Below, piece after piece: positions 50,566 through 63,589 of a stretch of 64,000 nt of DNA (position 1 is its first letter; the number at the start of each line of letters is the position of its first letter). The stretch is taken from NCBI RefSeq assembly GCF_910596095.1, contig NC_056544.1, positions 3,251,155 to 3,315,154 of the forward strand. The letters run 5' to 3'. The notes under the pieces are model-generated. The model was not told the DNA's origin, did no database searches, and was given only the letters and a program-made list of their open reading frames with translations. The stretch comes from Thunnus maccoyii (lineage: Eukaryota > Chordata > Actinopteri > Scombriformes > Scombridae). The position numbers and the translations under genes are program-made.

Positions 50566-53500
50566 TCATGTGACTTCAGTGAAGGATCCGGGGCCCTAGA
50601 GGAACAGCAAAGACAAAAATTGCCTCTAAAATGTACACATTACTGCTGAATCTCACAGTCTATTTATTGTGTAGTTTCTGAAAATTGTTAAAAGCTTCCA
50701 TGATGCCATAAATATTGTGTTTCTTTGACTATTTCATCATCAGTGTATGATTATGCTTTTATGCATATTTTCACTTTAGTATCATAAAAACACCAAATAT
50801 AGACATAATGATTTTCATGTGCAGTATATTGTACACTCTTACATGTGTTATTTGAGAAAATGAAAACTAAAAACTAAAAAGACCATTTAAAAAAGTGTAT
50901 GATTTACCTGTGTAACAATGTATTTGTCACATGATTCCATGGTGTGATTATTTTGAGGTGAAGCCTCTTCAGTGTTAGATGTGCCCACATCTGACGGACT
51001 CTGAGGAATCTCAGGTCTCTTTTTAAAATACTGAACCACAAATACCACCTGCAGAGAAAGAGAGAGAGAAAAGAGACTTTGGCTACTGTAACAGCCATAT
51101 TCATATAGTCACATACAGTCATTCCACTCATTTGTAATTATTTCTTCCAGACAGATGAACTGTTTGCATGAGTTCAAAAAATGATTTGTGTATCACAAGG
51201 AAAACACATACAGGAACTCCAAAAGAGTCACACAAAGAACTGTATTAGGGGCTGAATATTATTGAAGCATTTTTATTGTGACTGGAGGGAGACAGAGCAT
51301 CATCATTTTTGTTTAGATTGTTTCTGTGACCCAGCTTTTTCTCCCAACTCCCAACCATCACTGCCTTCCATGAATTTTTATACACAATAGAGGAATTCAA
51401 ACTCATTCAAGCAACAACAACTTGCTGTGTGTAGGTCCTGCAGCAGTTTAGTCCATTAGACCACTTTTCTGTTAAGGAAAGAGCCCAAATATAAGGATAG
51501 ACATAATGATGTGCAGAGCCTCTAAAAAGAAAATCTGAGATTCTCTGGTTATTTAAAAAACAGAGAAGAAAAGAAAAGAAAAAACTAACTTCGATAGAAA
51601 GTAAATGATTTGACATCAATTGATTGATTGATTGATTATTTTTATGATGTGAGTTGCACATTTGTTGGTCCAAATGCACTTTGTAAATTACATTAGTGGG
51701 ATTACTGTACATTTGCATTGGATTTGAAAGTAATTAAATAATTTAAATATGAGTTGATCAAAAAGTAAATTTGATTTACAAAAAAACTGAATTCATGTGT
51801 GTGTTACCAATCGAGATAATTTTTTTTAAGATGATCCAATACGTCTCTTTTTTCAGTGTAAGAATCTCAGAGAGACCTGTGTTGCTGTCTATTACTATAG
51901 TGGGAGAAGGCAGTGATCCCCTGAGAATGGGATATTTGCTAGCATTAGCAACATGCTACTGTCCGTTGACTGCACAGTGTAAGGGAGAATATGCAGGCCA
52001 ACTGCTGCCAATGAGGAATCAATTATTTCTTTTTGTGTTGAACTTGGCTGTCCCCTTGTTACAGTGAGATGCACAGAAATAGTGTGCACAGCCTTAGTGA
52101 ATTGCATAAGTTAAAATCTGGATATCATTCTAATAATTTTGTCCATTCTGTCAATGGGTCATGCTAACTTTGCACTCCTCGACTTCATTGTAAAAATTTG
52201 GGAAATGCAATTACGGCAAAACAACATGTATCGGGACAAGCAGTATGAAACTCTTATAAGCTTTCCAAATAAACATACATTTTACATAATCATTTGAAAC
52301 ACTTGAGTAAAATTAGTCCCCTAGATTAGCTGTTGTAGCTAACTGCATAGGATCTACTTCCTGAGCTACTTGCTGGTTAACCAAACTGACACCCTAGAGT
52401 CCATGTTTCTCAAATATCTACACTGGAGGTGGCAAGGGCAAACGCATGACGCATAGTCAGAATGCCGGAATAATAAGGAATAATTATGAGCAGGAAAATC
52501 TGCTATATCCCACTTAAACTGCCTGAAAACCAAACAAACATGGATGCCTCACAACAGCTGCAATCTGTCATTCAAGTTCAATTAACCCAAATTTTAATGA
52601 TAGTATTTTCCAGACAGTATTTTGAACCCTCATACAACCAGCTCTGCATCAATACAACCGACTAGAGTTGTCCAAGGAACGTGAACTTTCCCATCTTTAC
52701 TATCCATCATAAGATGTGAGCACGGCACACAACCCAAGATGAAAAATCCTAGAATGGTAATGGTGAATCACTCTATAGGTGGCTGTTTTCATACAAAGGC
52801 CCTATTTATTAATTCATCATTAATAATGAACTGATGATAGTCTGTTATAAGAGAACAAGTCTGCTATAACTGCTACTCACAAGATGATTAATAACTGACC
52901 AGAAAGACAGCAATAGCTCCTCCGATGGCTTGTCCTGCTATCACATCACTCCAGTGGTTTCGGTACTCAGCCACTCTGTTGATGCCTGTCAGCACAGCCA
53001 GACTGACCAATGAGAGACTGATGAGGGGCCCCATCAAACGACCTCCACTGGAACCAACACAGCACATGATGTACATCTGAAAAGGCAGATTTTTTTTTTT
53101 CTATAAGACTTTTCAAAACCAATACACATTATGCAGTTATGAATGAGTATTTTCATTTTATGATGTATTTAGAAAAAAATTATTATTATTCATCCAAGGT
53201 CCTTTAAAGTGAACCACTCACTGCCAGGTAAACAGCTGTATACAGACTCAGTGCAGCCTCTTTGGAGGGAAATGTCTTCCTGGCTCTCATGATGTCATCA
53301 GGGTTACCGGTGCAGGCATCTGATCGGCTGACAAAGTCTACGGTGTTCTGGCAGCCGAGGGCGGTGTAATTGGGCTGGCAAACAGACAGGAAGTAAGGAG
53401 CCAGACTTCCTGTGACCAGCTGACCCGCATTGACAAAGATGTCTGTTGTAAACAGACCAAAGACATAGACACCTGCAGAGAAATACACAGATTATATTAT

Positions 53501-55130
53501 TTACACTTTAAGACAAACCAAAGAAGTTTAGAAACAATATAGCATTCACACCCTTTACTAAAGACAGCAGATTCAAACTTTACTTGAAAATCTGTTTGAA
53601 ACAAATCATTCTCCACAACATAATTAATGCTAAAATGTCAGCATTGATCCCTCTATCACTTAACATAGTATATAACAAAGTGTTGGCACAGAGGCTACTA
53701 CCATGTGGATGTATGATTTTAGTAACTGAGAAGGTAGTGCTTTCAACAGGAAACAGAGGCTACAGGTTGTGTTAGTCAATTTATTGCTTGTTTCATTACA
53801 GAAAATATTTCTCAAATTTCTGTCATCATAACAAGAACAGTACCTTGTTAAAATCATATGTTATAAAGATGTGTGCGAGGTCTGAAATCACTCACTATGT
53901 AGTGCACTATATTTACCCAAATATAGAATATTAAAAATCATTTTTTAACCACTGTGGCAGCCCTGTGTAGTGTACGGCGATTAACAAAGGAATCACAATA
54001 AATTTGACACTGAGTGATGATTAAAAATTATGTTATGCAACACTTTACACTAATTGAACCTATATCAGAAATGATGAATTAAACAGGTTTTTGTGAAGTA
54101 ATTGTACTGTAGTCAGATTACCAAGGAAACGGAAGGTCCTGCGCACCATGGGGTTCACGTAGCAACAGTCACCCATGACTACAACCTTCTCTTGGTCATA
54201 AAGGTTGTTTGAGTTGTAGTGAAGGAGGAAGATAACAAGTTCCACACCTGAAATCTGGTATTGAGAAGAAAAACAGATGCAGGAAAAGAGAGGAGAGAAA
54301 GAAAATTAATTAGTATAGGGATATGAACTTTTGAAGGAGAATACTGATATTGTTGGTTGGAATAGTGATATTATTTGTCTGTTTGTCTGTGCCTACAACT
54401 TCATCTTCATCTCTCTCTCTCTTTCTTTCTCTTCAAACTTTGTCCTGTTGCTTGTCACTCCAACTCTCATCTTTTATTCTCTTGTTAAGACTTGTAATTA
54501 AGCAGTCTATCACGGCTGTTGACTTCTATTGTAAAACAGAGAAAATTGCAACAATCAACACTGGCATGTCCTGCTGTGGCTACGACAAATAGTACACTGA
54601 CTTTACACAATAAAGAGGTGTAACTTAGCTAATAAGAGTGCAAACTCAATAGAAACTTCTACTTCAATAAGGATAATTAGTAGTAGTGTCCTTCAATTCA
54701 TTGTTAAAGAAAGATAACAGGCCAGAAAGTGAATTTGAACGCCCAAAATCTAAAACTGTGCCCAAATGATTTAATATGGTTTAAAGGTTATTTGTTGTTA
54801 AAAAATATGAACATATATGACTACCTCTATGTATCCCTCCTTATAGTGCTCTTCATAACCATTATCATCACCATCACAAAGGAAACCCATACCTGTTGAC
54901 TGTGTTTAAATCCTAGTTAGACTTACCAGTACAACAGGCAGTCCACCCACCACAGAGTACAGTATTACAGGCTGTATGTGGCTGTCCTGTTCAGGTCCAG
55001 GATCTGGTTTGGTTAAAGCCGGGTCTCTGCAGATGAAGCCCTGCTGTGCCAGACTGAAAGTGTCCGTGAACTCACAGTAGTAAACCAGCATCACTGTAGC
55101 TGCCAGAATCACCACCTGGAAGTACAGCAT
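50566..55130 (-). CDS. plppr5: Phospholipid phosphatase-related protein type 5
   Basis: Coding exons in transcript order: 55130-54927, 54254-54122, 53472-53222, 53076-52900, 51048-50908 and 50595-50566 (stop TGA); phases agree. Product 311 aa, close to human PLPPR5. Starts MLYFQVVILAATVML, the first of about six membrane helices. Further signatures are EYRNHWSDVIAG, GDCCYVNPMVRRTFRFLG, GLFTTDIFVNAGQ, RARKTFPSKEAALSLY and the C-terminal SFTEVT. Relatives promote filopodia and neurite growth. The phosphatase motif PSGH reads PSKE and SRxxxxxH reads NRVAEYRNH, so it is a pseudo-phosphatase like others in the family. No in-frame ATG lies upstream in this exon, so either the start is this Met or an extra 5' exon exists. 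The short tail separates it from PLPPR3 and PLPPR4. Residues such as TALGC and IMRARKTFPSKEAAL favour PLPPR5 over PLPPR1. Confidence 0.94.
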
Positions 55131-56304
55131 GGTGGACCCAGCCTCCAACAATCTGACCTTACAACGTCCTGGATACTGCTGCCACAATGACGAAGAACTA
55201 CTTCCAATTGATGCGGTAGTTTCAAATCCAATTTTTCCAATTACTGGTTTTTGTGACCATGGTGACTAATCTACCGTAACAATTATGACATATAATCCTT
55301 TTGTACAGTTCTTCAATTATACTTGAGCACAAATTTAAAACCATAGACGACGACCAACGATGACAACTATTATGATGATGATTTGCCTTTGAGAGACATC
55401 TCGGAGAGTCATTTTTCTTTTCCTTTCCTGCGATTCTGTGAGAGGCAAATCTTGTCTTTCCGCTCCTGTGAATTTACTGAATCATCTGACTGCAGTGAAC
55501 CAGGGAATTTGTTCTATGTCACTGAACAATCTCTAAAGAGCCACTTGCAGTCTACTGAACACATACCCACATCCGTACTGAGCAAAATTGGTGAATAATG
55601 GAAAAAGGAGGGCTGACAGACAGTATGAGCTCTTGTACTTGCATCAAGGTTTAAAAAAAAAAAAAAAGGTAAAACATGGTAAAATTTGACTTCTGGTTGT
55701 AGCCTATATTATTAAAGAACTGATGGATTTTTTTTACAGCCACTTGGGGGCAGCAGAGCAAGTTAAAATCATACCATTGACAGCTAACATGTTAGCAAAC
55801 ACTTCCCTATTTACACATCAGACACAGTCCAACATTAGTATTTATTTGGACTGAATACATGCTAATAATGCAAATAATTTGGAGCCATGTTTATGTCCAC
55901 CTGATAAATGTAAGTCCAATATTAATTCTTCTTTTTTCTCTGTTTCCACAAAGCTGGATTACCAACAGTAATCATGTAGTGAACTATATGTATTTAATCT
56001 GTTTTATTTTATTTATTTATTTTTGTTTGTTTTTTCCTGGTAATTCAGTTCATTGCAAATTTGTGACAAATGTTCCACATTTGCACTTACATTCATCAGG
56101 TGGACGTAAATATGTCTGAATAAATGCTAATGTTGGTCTGTGTCTGATGTGTACATAGACAACTGCTAATTTTTAACAAATGTTCCAGATTGGCACCACT
56201 CAAGTACACTAACAACTAACTTGCATTATTACCTTTTGACCCTGTCTTGTAGTTTTAAGACTCTAATGATTTTAATTTATATTTTTTAGTTTAATCAAAA
56301 CACC

Positions 56305-56730
56305 AGGTTGTCAGAGGTTGTCTTCACTGTAATCATTCCTCCTGTTCATCCTGGCTATTAAAAGGTCCCCTTCAAATGTGCTTTCAATGTAAGTGATGGA
56401 GACCAAAATCCAGTGTATCCACACAGTCAAAATGCATTTAAAAGTTGATGTAAAGCTTATGTGAGGCTTCAGCAGTCTGAGTTAGTCATATCCAGTGGAT
56501 ATCTGCCACATTTACAGTCTTTTTAGCATCAAATTCCCTCCTTGTGTTCCCTCAGACAGTGTTTCCCTGTTGAGCTGAGGTGGAAATGTAGTAACAAAAA
56601 GAGGGACTTTGGCACCAAAAAGACTGTAACGTTGAAATATATCTACTTGACTTGACACATTTGGACGACTGAAGCTTCATATTAGCTTCAAATAAACTGT
56701 TTTTAAGACAGACCTGAAAATTTGTTTCAT
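56305..56730. mobile_element. Foldback element, copy B
   Basis: Contains cactgtaatcattcctcctg, then aatgtaagtgatggagacca, then cagtctttttagcatcaaat, followed by the inverted gggactttggcaccaaaaag. The segments match the element at 60835-61470. The right arm is truncated. Confidence 0.65.
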
Positions 56731-57869
56731 GGGGTGGACAAAATATTTGGAATTTTTGTATTGGATTGTACATGTGTAGTCTATACTTAGAGGTGACACA
56801 ATACACATACTGCACAAGTATCAGTCAGTCAGTGAATATCGTAAAATATGAGTAATACAAAGTGAAACCAAACAGCTTATAGCTTCTGTGACGATACAAT
56901 AAGCACTGCTGCCCTCCAGTGGTATTACTGTCATATGACACTGATGACATAAATTCTAAAACTTCCAAGAGTGATTTCTGACCTTTGTCATCTGATGAAA
57001 ATAGACTAACGTAACATTTAAATGTCAGTGCTGCTGACATCGCCTTAATTTTTTTTCTTTTTTCAGTTTCATTTTTGAAGTCATGGAAAGTAAAGTGATT
57101 CTACTGATATATAAAAATGTCTTTATTGCTCTTAATTCAATTGTCACTTCATTGTAGATGCAGCACTTTTGTCCATGTTGGGATCCTGAGGAAATGATGC
57201 TCTAAATTATTCCAGAAAGCTGATTGGCAAGTAGTGAGTAGTAGTAACTTCTGATCCCATCCTCCTCATACTTGAACCTGCTCCAAAGCAGTTTAGTAAT
57301 GCAACATAGGTTACCATGGTGATATAAAGACCCCTGCTCTCTCAACAAAAGCAATAATCAGCACACAAACATTGACAAAAGAAAATAAAATCTCTATTTT
57401 TTCCAAGCTTGGTGATGATTTACAATTTTAATGGGTTGTCCTGCAAAATGCATGGAGATTAAAACATGACTGAAACATCAGATTTTTAGGACTTCATGAG
57501 CAAAACAGTTGAGAAAAAACATAAATCTGCACCGCCTGTAAAGCTGTCATCATTATGCATATTCTACACAAACAGCTTATCCTACACACCTCTGGACCGT
57601 CACATTCACTCTAATAATCAGTTTCAGCACAGACAGGGTCTTCTCACAAATTCATCCTCTCCTGCTGTTTGTGTGTCTTGACATCAGCCTGATACCTGCA
57701 GACAGCTGTTAGCTAGCATTAGCTATCTGGCAGGACAGACAAACTAAAAGTAGAATGAGCACACTGTTCAGTCAGCTCCCTTCAGCTCTCATAAGAAGAG
57801 TGCAGATCAGTGTGCAGAGTCTTTTTCACTCTGTTCCTCTCATAGATGTGGCCGTTAAATTTACTACAA

Positions 57870-58222
57870 GATATCTAGAGCTGCAACGATTAGTCAATCG
57901 ACACAAAATTAATTGCCAACTATTTTGATAATCAATGAATCATTTTGACTCCTTTTTTAAGACAAAATGTCAAAATTATCTGATTCCAGCTTCTCCAAAT
58001 GTGAATATTTTTGGGTTTCTTTAGTCCTCTATGATAATTAACTGATGATCTTTGGGTTGTGAACTGTTGTTGACAAAAAACATTTGAGGCTGCATCTTGG
58101 GCTTTGAGAAACAGCTATCAACATTTTTCACCATTTTCTGACATTTCAGAGACCAAACAACTAAATTAGAAAATAATAAACACATTAATCAACAATGAAA
58201 ATAATCATTAGTTGCAGCCCTA
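57870..58222. mobile_element. MITE with AGCTGCAACGATTA / AGTTGCAGC ends, copy 2
   Basis: Begins agagctgcaacgattagtca and ends cattagttgcagccct, with gtgaatatttttgggtttct inside. Same family and orientation as 39888-40262. Confidence 0.78.
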
Positions 58223-58454
58223 AAGATATCCAGGAGATACCTATGCCAAGTCCCAAATCCATACTACATGTCATTGCAGTTAGCATACACCTAATGAAGC
58301 CTACAAAAGGTCTCATGCTGAACAAAAATGACACAAAGCCTCCTGTGAAAAAGAAAAAAAAGACCCAAAAAAAATCATCTGTGACCTCAGACAACAGCTC
58401 ATTTGAAAATGGAAAGAGCTGCTGCCATTTTGTCCAGCTGTTCCCTCCTCCATT

Positions 58455-58844
58455 TTTATTGTGATGAGATTCCAGCATGTTGAACACTATGAGGTGTGTA
58501 ATGCTGCCTTCTACGTGTACAGTTTTTCCCTTCATCTGTTTCCACTGTGCTGCATTGTGGGATTCAAAAACTGACCATATTTAGTATGCAGTGTCTGGTT
58601 TGAGTATACTGAATTCTGTCAATTTTCCTGTATAAACACAATACATACTCACCCGCTCACAATTAGTGTGCAGTCTAGATTTGGGACACAGTGCTAGAAT
58701 CACTTTTTGACTAAAAGTGACCTTGATTTTCAAGACGAAGACATTTTACACAATTCGCCCTGCACTCGATCAAAGAAACATTATCATCCATTCAGTGTCA
58801 CACTGAGCATGTCAGTGCATGTGCAGAGCTCCAGAGCCACTAGT
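58455..58844 (-). other. tyw3: Probable tyw3 3' UTR
   Basis: TTTATT at 58455-58460 reads AATAAA on the minus strand, about 385 bases after the tyw3 stop. No other gene signal is present. Confidence 0.45.
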
Positions 58845-61800
58845 TCATGTAAACAGATCCAGACAATCATCCAGCTCTGGCACACTGCTGTCTCTGTCAC
58901 TACGGCAAACGTCAGTCTGATGTTGCTGTCCTCGTTTCCGCCTCCGTTTGTACACACTTGATTTGCTCCTCTTCTCCTCCTCCTCCCCCTTTTCTGTTTC
59001 CAGTCTCTGAGAGTGATCTTTAAGTTCCTGTGAGCTGGGAGGATCTGGGATTTGTAGTTTTTGTAGTTTCTCTGCAGTCAGAGCAGACTGGAGGTTCTGG
59101 TAGAACCTGGAGATGACAGGAAGAATCAGGGTTTCCACTCACATGTTTCAAATGAATCTTTAAGTATAGAATTGGTGAGGACTCTTGTGTGTTTGTGTTA
59201 TTTTCACTGCAGCTAACAGGCAGCCAATGTTAGCTTCACTAAACGTCACTTAAGAGGATACAGACTGACCTGTGGATCCGTCTGAGGTTCTCTTCCATCT
59301 TCTGATTGGCTATCTGAGTTAGGAAATTGATGTAGTTGTGGTCTACCAGGAGCCTTCCTTGTTGACTGAGAGGAACCTCCAGGCCATGGGTGCTACGGAC
59401 TGCCTGGAGGGACAAAATATAACACGGATAATGTATATTTATGCAAGCAACACACGCAGCAAGGCAAAGGACTGTTCACACTGCGTGTACTGACAGTTCA
59501 AACTCTAATGGTAAAGCAGTGGCAGCCAATTAAAGCAGCACAGTCCTGGACATGCGCTTTATGTTTTAAAGTGTGCAGTACCGTGATGATCTTTCCTGTC
59601 TTGCTGGCGGTGAGACCAGAGTTCCTGAAGCCTGAGTTGACGGCCACTGAGTGCTAGAGGGGAGACAAGAGATGTAAGACAGAAGCCTGAGCAATCTCTA
59701 ATAGCACTATGACTAAAGTCCACGCCCCATGTGAAGTTCTACTGAGACAGAATATAATCAACCTCCTCCCAGGCCAACCTATTTCAAAACTAATAATCCT
59801 GCTTTAAAAAACTTAACTTTTACCTGTTCCACATTCCAAATGCAGTGGTAGTAGTGGACTCACAGTCTGTATTTAAATGGAGAATATGAAGAATGACTCT
59901 ACTACATACTGTGCTGCAAACTACATTGACTGGGATGGTGCAGTGACAATTGTGTCTACCCGTCACAGATTGAGGCTTTAATTACAAGTTTGACAACTTT
60001 TGAGAGCACAGAGTAAGATTTTAAACAATTTCCTTTCTTCCAGGCACCTTTAGTTTCAGATCATTTTAGTGAACATCACAGTCAACAACGGATTGCCTTT
60101 TTTTGTCAAAGTTACGTCATCATCTCGGGGTAATGTGGATGAAAGCAGAGGCAAAAACTCTCACTGTTGGTGCGTTCAATGGCAAGAAAGAACCATGTTC
60201 AAATGTTACGTTTGACAACATTTGCTTTTTGTTTGTCTTCTGGTCATAATTTTCCAGCTACATGATTAATTCATAGCAGCCTCACTGGATAAATTACAAA
60301 GGAGGGCTCTTGCACCTGCATTACCACGTAATGGTAACGTAACTAATAATAAAGGAATTGTTCACTGACATTACCTGTCTCAATCAACTTTCAAGTCTCC
60401 CTGGAGGGAGGAAAGGAAGGAAATCAATTGAAAAACTTAAAGTGAGGCAAGCTTTGGAAAATGTTTGGTCATAAAGTGAAGGATGTGAATTATTAAATAA
60501 GTTAATAAGACTGTCCTGCCTACTGCTGGTACGTTTCTTAACAACTTTCATCAGGTACATTGACAAGCATCACATCAGTTCCATGTACATAAATGCTGGG
60601 TAAATTATCCAATCAGAGGACCATAAAAGTTAGGTCAATTGGTGAACCTAAAACCAACCATCATATGGGCACAATAATGGAAACACAAACAGGCATCTGT
60701 TGTGATGCTTGTCCATATATCTGATGAAGGTCAAACATACAGTATACAGCACAGTATACCAGTAAGTAACTAAGTGTAGGAGGATTTTTTTCACTTTCAA
60801 GTTTAGTTGTGATTTTTGTTCAGTTATTTAATAGATTAAAGGACAGGTTCACAATTTTTTCAGGTTTGTCAGAAAACAACAGTCAGGAGCCCAAATGAAC
60901 ATTGAAACATGTTTTTCTTGCTGTAATCATTCCTCCTGTTCATACTGACCATTAGAAGATCCCTTCATGATGCACTTACAATGGAAGTGATGGAGACCAA
61001 AATCCACAGTTCTGCTTCTGTGTAAAAATGTATTTAAAAGTTTATCTAAAGCTTCAGTGTCCAAATGAGTCAAATCAAGTAGATATCTTTCAACGTTACA
61101 GTCTTTTTAGTGCCAAAGTCCCTCTTTTTGTTACTATACTTCCACTGCAGCTCAACAGGGACACACTGTCTGAGGAAACACAAAGAGGGAATTTGATGCT
61201 AAAAAGACTGTAAATGTGTCAGATATCTACTTGATATGACTAACTCAGACTGATGAAGCCTCATAGAAGCTTCACATCAACATTTAAATGACTGTGTGGA
61301 CAAACTGTAGATTTTGGCCTCCATCACTTACATTGAAAGCACATTTGAAGGATCTTTTAATAGTCAGTATGAACAGGAGGAATGATTACAATGATGAAAA
61401 CCTCTTTCACTGTTCATATGGACACCTGTTGATTTAAGACGCACTTGAAAAATAGTGAACCTGTCCTTTAATGCAAAACCACTGCTATGGCCCTTTAATA
61501 TCAAGTTGTTCACACTGTGCACCAAACTCCACTGTAAAGGATCAACAATATAGAGACAAACAAACGGTCACTCTCACCATCAGCTGAGCATCTTCCAGCC
61601 TCCGACACTGAACATGGAGCACGAAGGGCTCAAACTTCAACACAGCATCTCCACTGGACCTGGCTAGAGCAGACATCTGAAGAACACCAACACACACACA
61701 CACAATGCTGCATTATAAGCAAGACTAAATTCAAGAATTGAGTATTTGGTGGAATATCAGCAGTACAATAATCAATCATGTCTCACCAGGTCGTCACATT

Positions 61801-62234
61801 TGCATTTATGATGTGAGACAAACAGCCAGACACAGTTCTGTTTCTGGACAGCACTGCTCTCTGGAGCCTGGAGGGGACGACATTAATAATCAGTCCAAAT
61901 GGAGCTGCTGTTAAACAATATGTGGTAATATGCAATGTCTGTAAGTTATTTTAAACAGTTCCGTATTAATTCATGATAAAGGAATACTAGACAGCTGTGT
62001 GAAACCACACTTCTGATCACAGCTTCCGGCTGTCTAACAGGACTTCATGTGAGTCCAGTGTCTCACCCCGTCAGTGAGGATGACTCGGCCGGAGCAGGAG
62101 CTGGTGGTGAAGTACTCCTCACAGCTGTTGAGCAGAGACACCACATGCACAATATCTTCATCCACACTGCCTTTCTTACTCAGGTCCAGCTTGTTCAGGC
62201 ACTGCTTCTTCCACTGACTGAAGTTTTTCTCCAT
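58845..62234 (-). CDS. tyw3: tRNA wybutosine-synthesizing protein 3
   Basis: Exons in transcript order: 62234-62067 (ATG 62234), 61867-61787, 61676-61578, 59653-59582, 59403-59270 and 59106-58845 (stop included). All phases agree; product 271 aa against about 259 in human. Hallmarks of the TYW3 family are [75 protein letters not shown] and [13 protein letters not shown]. The C-terminal exon (from about residue 185) begins FYQNLQSAL and becomes charged and variable, with a basic RRRKRG patch. TYW3 is the SAM-dependent methyltransferase of wybutosine synthesis that acts on the modified guanosine at position 37 of tRNA-Phe. It appears intact. Confidence 0.97.
60835..61470. mobile_element. Long foldback element inside tyw3 intron 3
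   Basis: The ends are inverted: TTAAAGGACAGGTTCAC on the left and GTGAACCTGTCCTTTAA on the right. The arms are complementary over about 300 bases each: atcattcctcctgttcatac against gtatgaacaggaggaatgat, and agtctttttagtgccaaagt against the inverse of agtctttttagcatcaaatt. No coding frame. It sits wholly within the intron 61577-59654. Confidence 0.85.
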
Positions 62235-62460
62235 GACGTCTCATTTAATGTGGCTACAGGCGATACTGCGTCACTCTGTTTTTCCCGTAATGTGAATGGA
62301 CAGAGCAGCAAGGAATAAAGAGGTTAGATATACAAGCGGGAAACTTTGAAACGGGCTTGAAACAATCTCTACTCTATAAATGTTAGCTAGCTTGACTCTG
62401 ACAGTTCACAGTCTTCTTCTACTTCTGTTAGTGGCCGAGTTATGACTCAACAGCGCCCCC
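62235..62460 (-). promoter_or_regulatory. tyw3: tyw3 promoter region
   Basis: Directly upstream of the tyw3 start codon. An AP-1-type TGACTCA is at 62443-62449, next to a GC-rich cagcgcccccgctg palindrome-like stretch. No TATA box was seen. The assignment rests mainly on position. Confidence 0.35.
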
Positions 62461-62546
62461 GCTGTAGTGGAGAGGACACTGCTTCTCTCCGTAGAAGAAG
62501 AGAAGCTTGAAAATACAGTTAATTGTAAATGGGGGTTTTATATGAA

Positions 62547-63024
62547 GGAGAATTAGGGCCACACTGAGAGGGAAAAAAACGTTTCGAGAAAACGTCGTAA
62601 TATTACGAGAATAAAGTAGTAATTTTATGACAAAAAAGTCTTAATTTTATAAGAATAAACGGTTATTAGGCTGTGAGAAAAATGTAATATCCTATTGCAG
62701 GGGGGAATAGAGAAGCAGTAGCTTTCACAAATAACAAAATACTTCATCTTTTGGCACATCAGCACCAGATTATTATCAGGACTTTGAAACGATTGTGTCT
62801 ATTCTGAAGAGAGAACCACACTGACAAATTGCCTCTTTTGTGGGAGAGGAAATAGCTGGAAGTGGTCGACTGTAAGGCTATCAGTGGTTACATCTGATAT
62901 TACCACCACACCATATTACCACTTTTTTTCTTTTTTCTCGTAGAATTACACATTTTTTCTTGTATCTCAAAAAAAAAAGAAAAAGAAAGAAAAAAAAGTC
63001 TCTCAGTGTGGCTCTAATACTCTG
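62547..63024. mobile_element. MITE with GAATTAGGGCCACACTGAGAG ends
   Basis: Left end gaattagggccacactgaga, right end tctcagtgtggctctaatac, its inverse. Inside are tcgtaatattacgagaataa-type repeats, common in fish elements. A further single end (gagtattagggccccattga) lies at 63248-63267. Non-coding. Confidence 0.7.
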
Positions 63025-63514
63025 TCATATGTCAAAGACTTATAATGTTTCAAATTTCATGAATAAAGAGTCAATGAAGTAAATAAGCAATAAAATATAT
63101 TCATAAGAAATTAAATGAATAAATATTAAATGATATAAAAGTAGATTATGAACATCCTAACACAATGGATACAAAACATATATATATATAAGTTTAGTTC
63201 AAGTATGTAGCCTACCAGCAGACTGATGGAGGGACATAAGCATGACGGAGTATTAGGGCCCCATTGAGGAAAAACCAAGTCCACCTGTTTTTGAATAATT
63301 GTAATGATTTCATTCTGACTCACTCAAGGTATTTATCTGCAGGTTTTAAATAGTCTTAAAAAGCATACAATTAAGTTCCCTCAAAAAAGAGGCCTTAGAA
63401 GGTATTGAAAGATCTTAAATTTCATTTACAATTTTTGAATATTTTTTCTTGCCTGATTACAGAAAACATCTCATTTCACTGACAATTTCTGTAAATCAGA
63501 GAAAGTGTGTATGA

Positions 63515-63520
63515 AAGAGA

Positions 63521-63555
<35 letters not shown>
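63515..63555. repeat. (GA)n microsatellite
   Basis: GA run of about 40 bases with one GG, located 45 bases upstream of a TATA-like CTATAAG. Confidence 0.93.
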
Positions 63556-63556
<1 letters not shown>

Positions 63557-63589
63557 ATTATCCCCCATTGGACTGGCATGGATTTGCTG

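Larger units (their letters stand above)
55131..58450. other. Region between plppr5 and tyw3, repeats only
   Basis: No coding exon recognised. It should contain the plppr5 5' UTR and promoter just above 55130. It holds an unassigned repeat starting near 55735 (cacttgggggcagcagagca), a foldback copy at about 56305-56730 and MITE copy 2 at 57870-58222. Confidence 0.55.
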
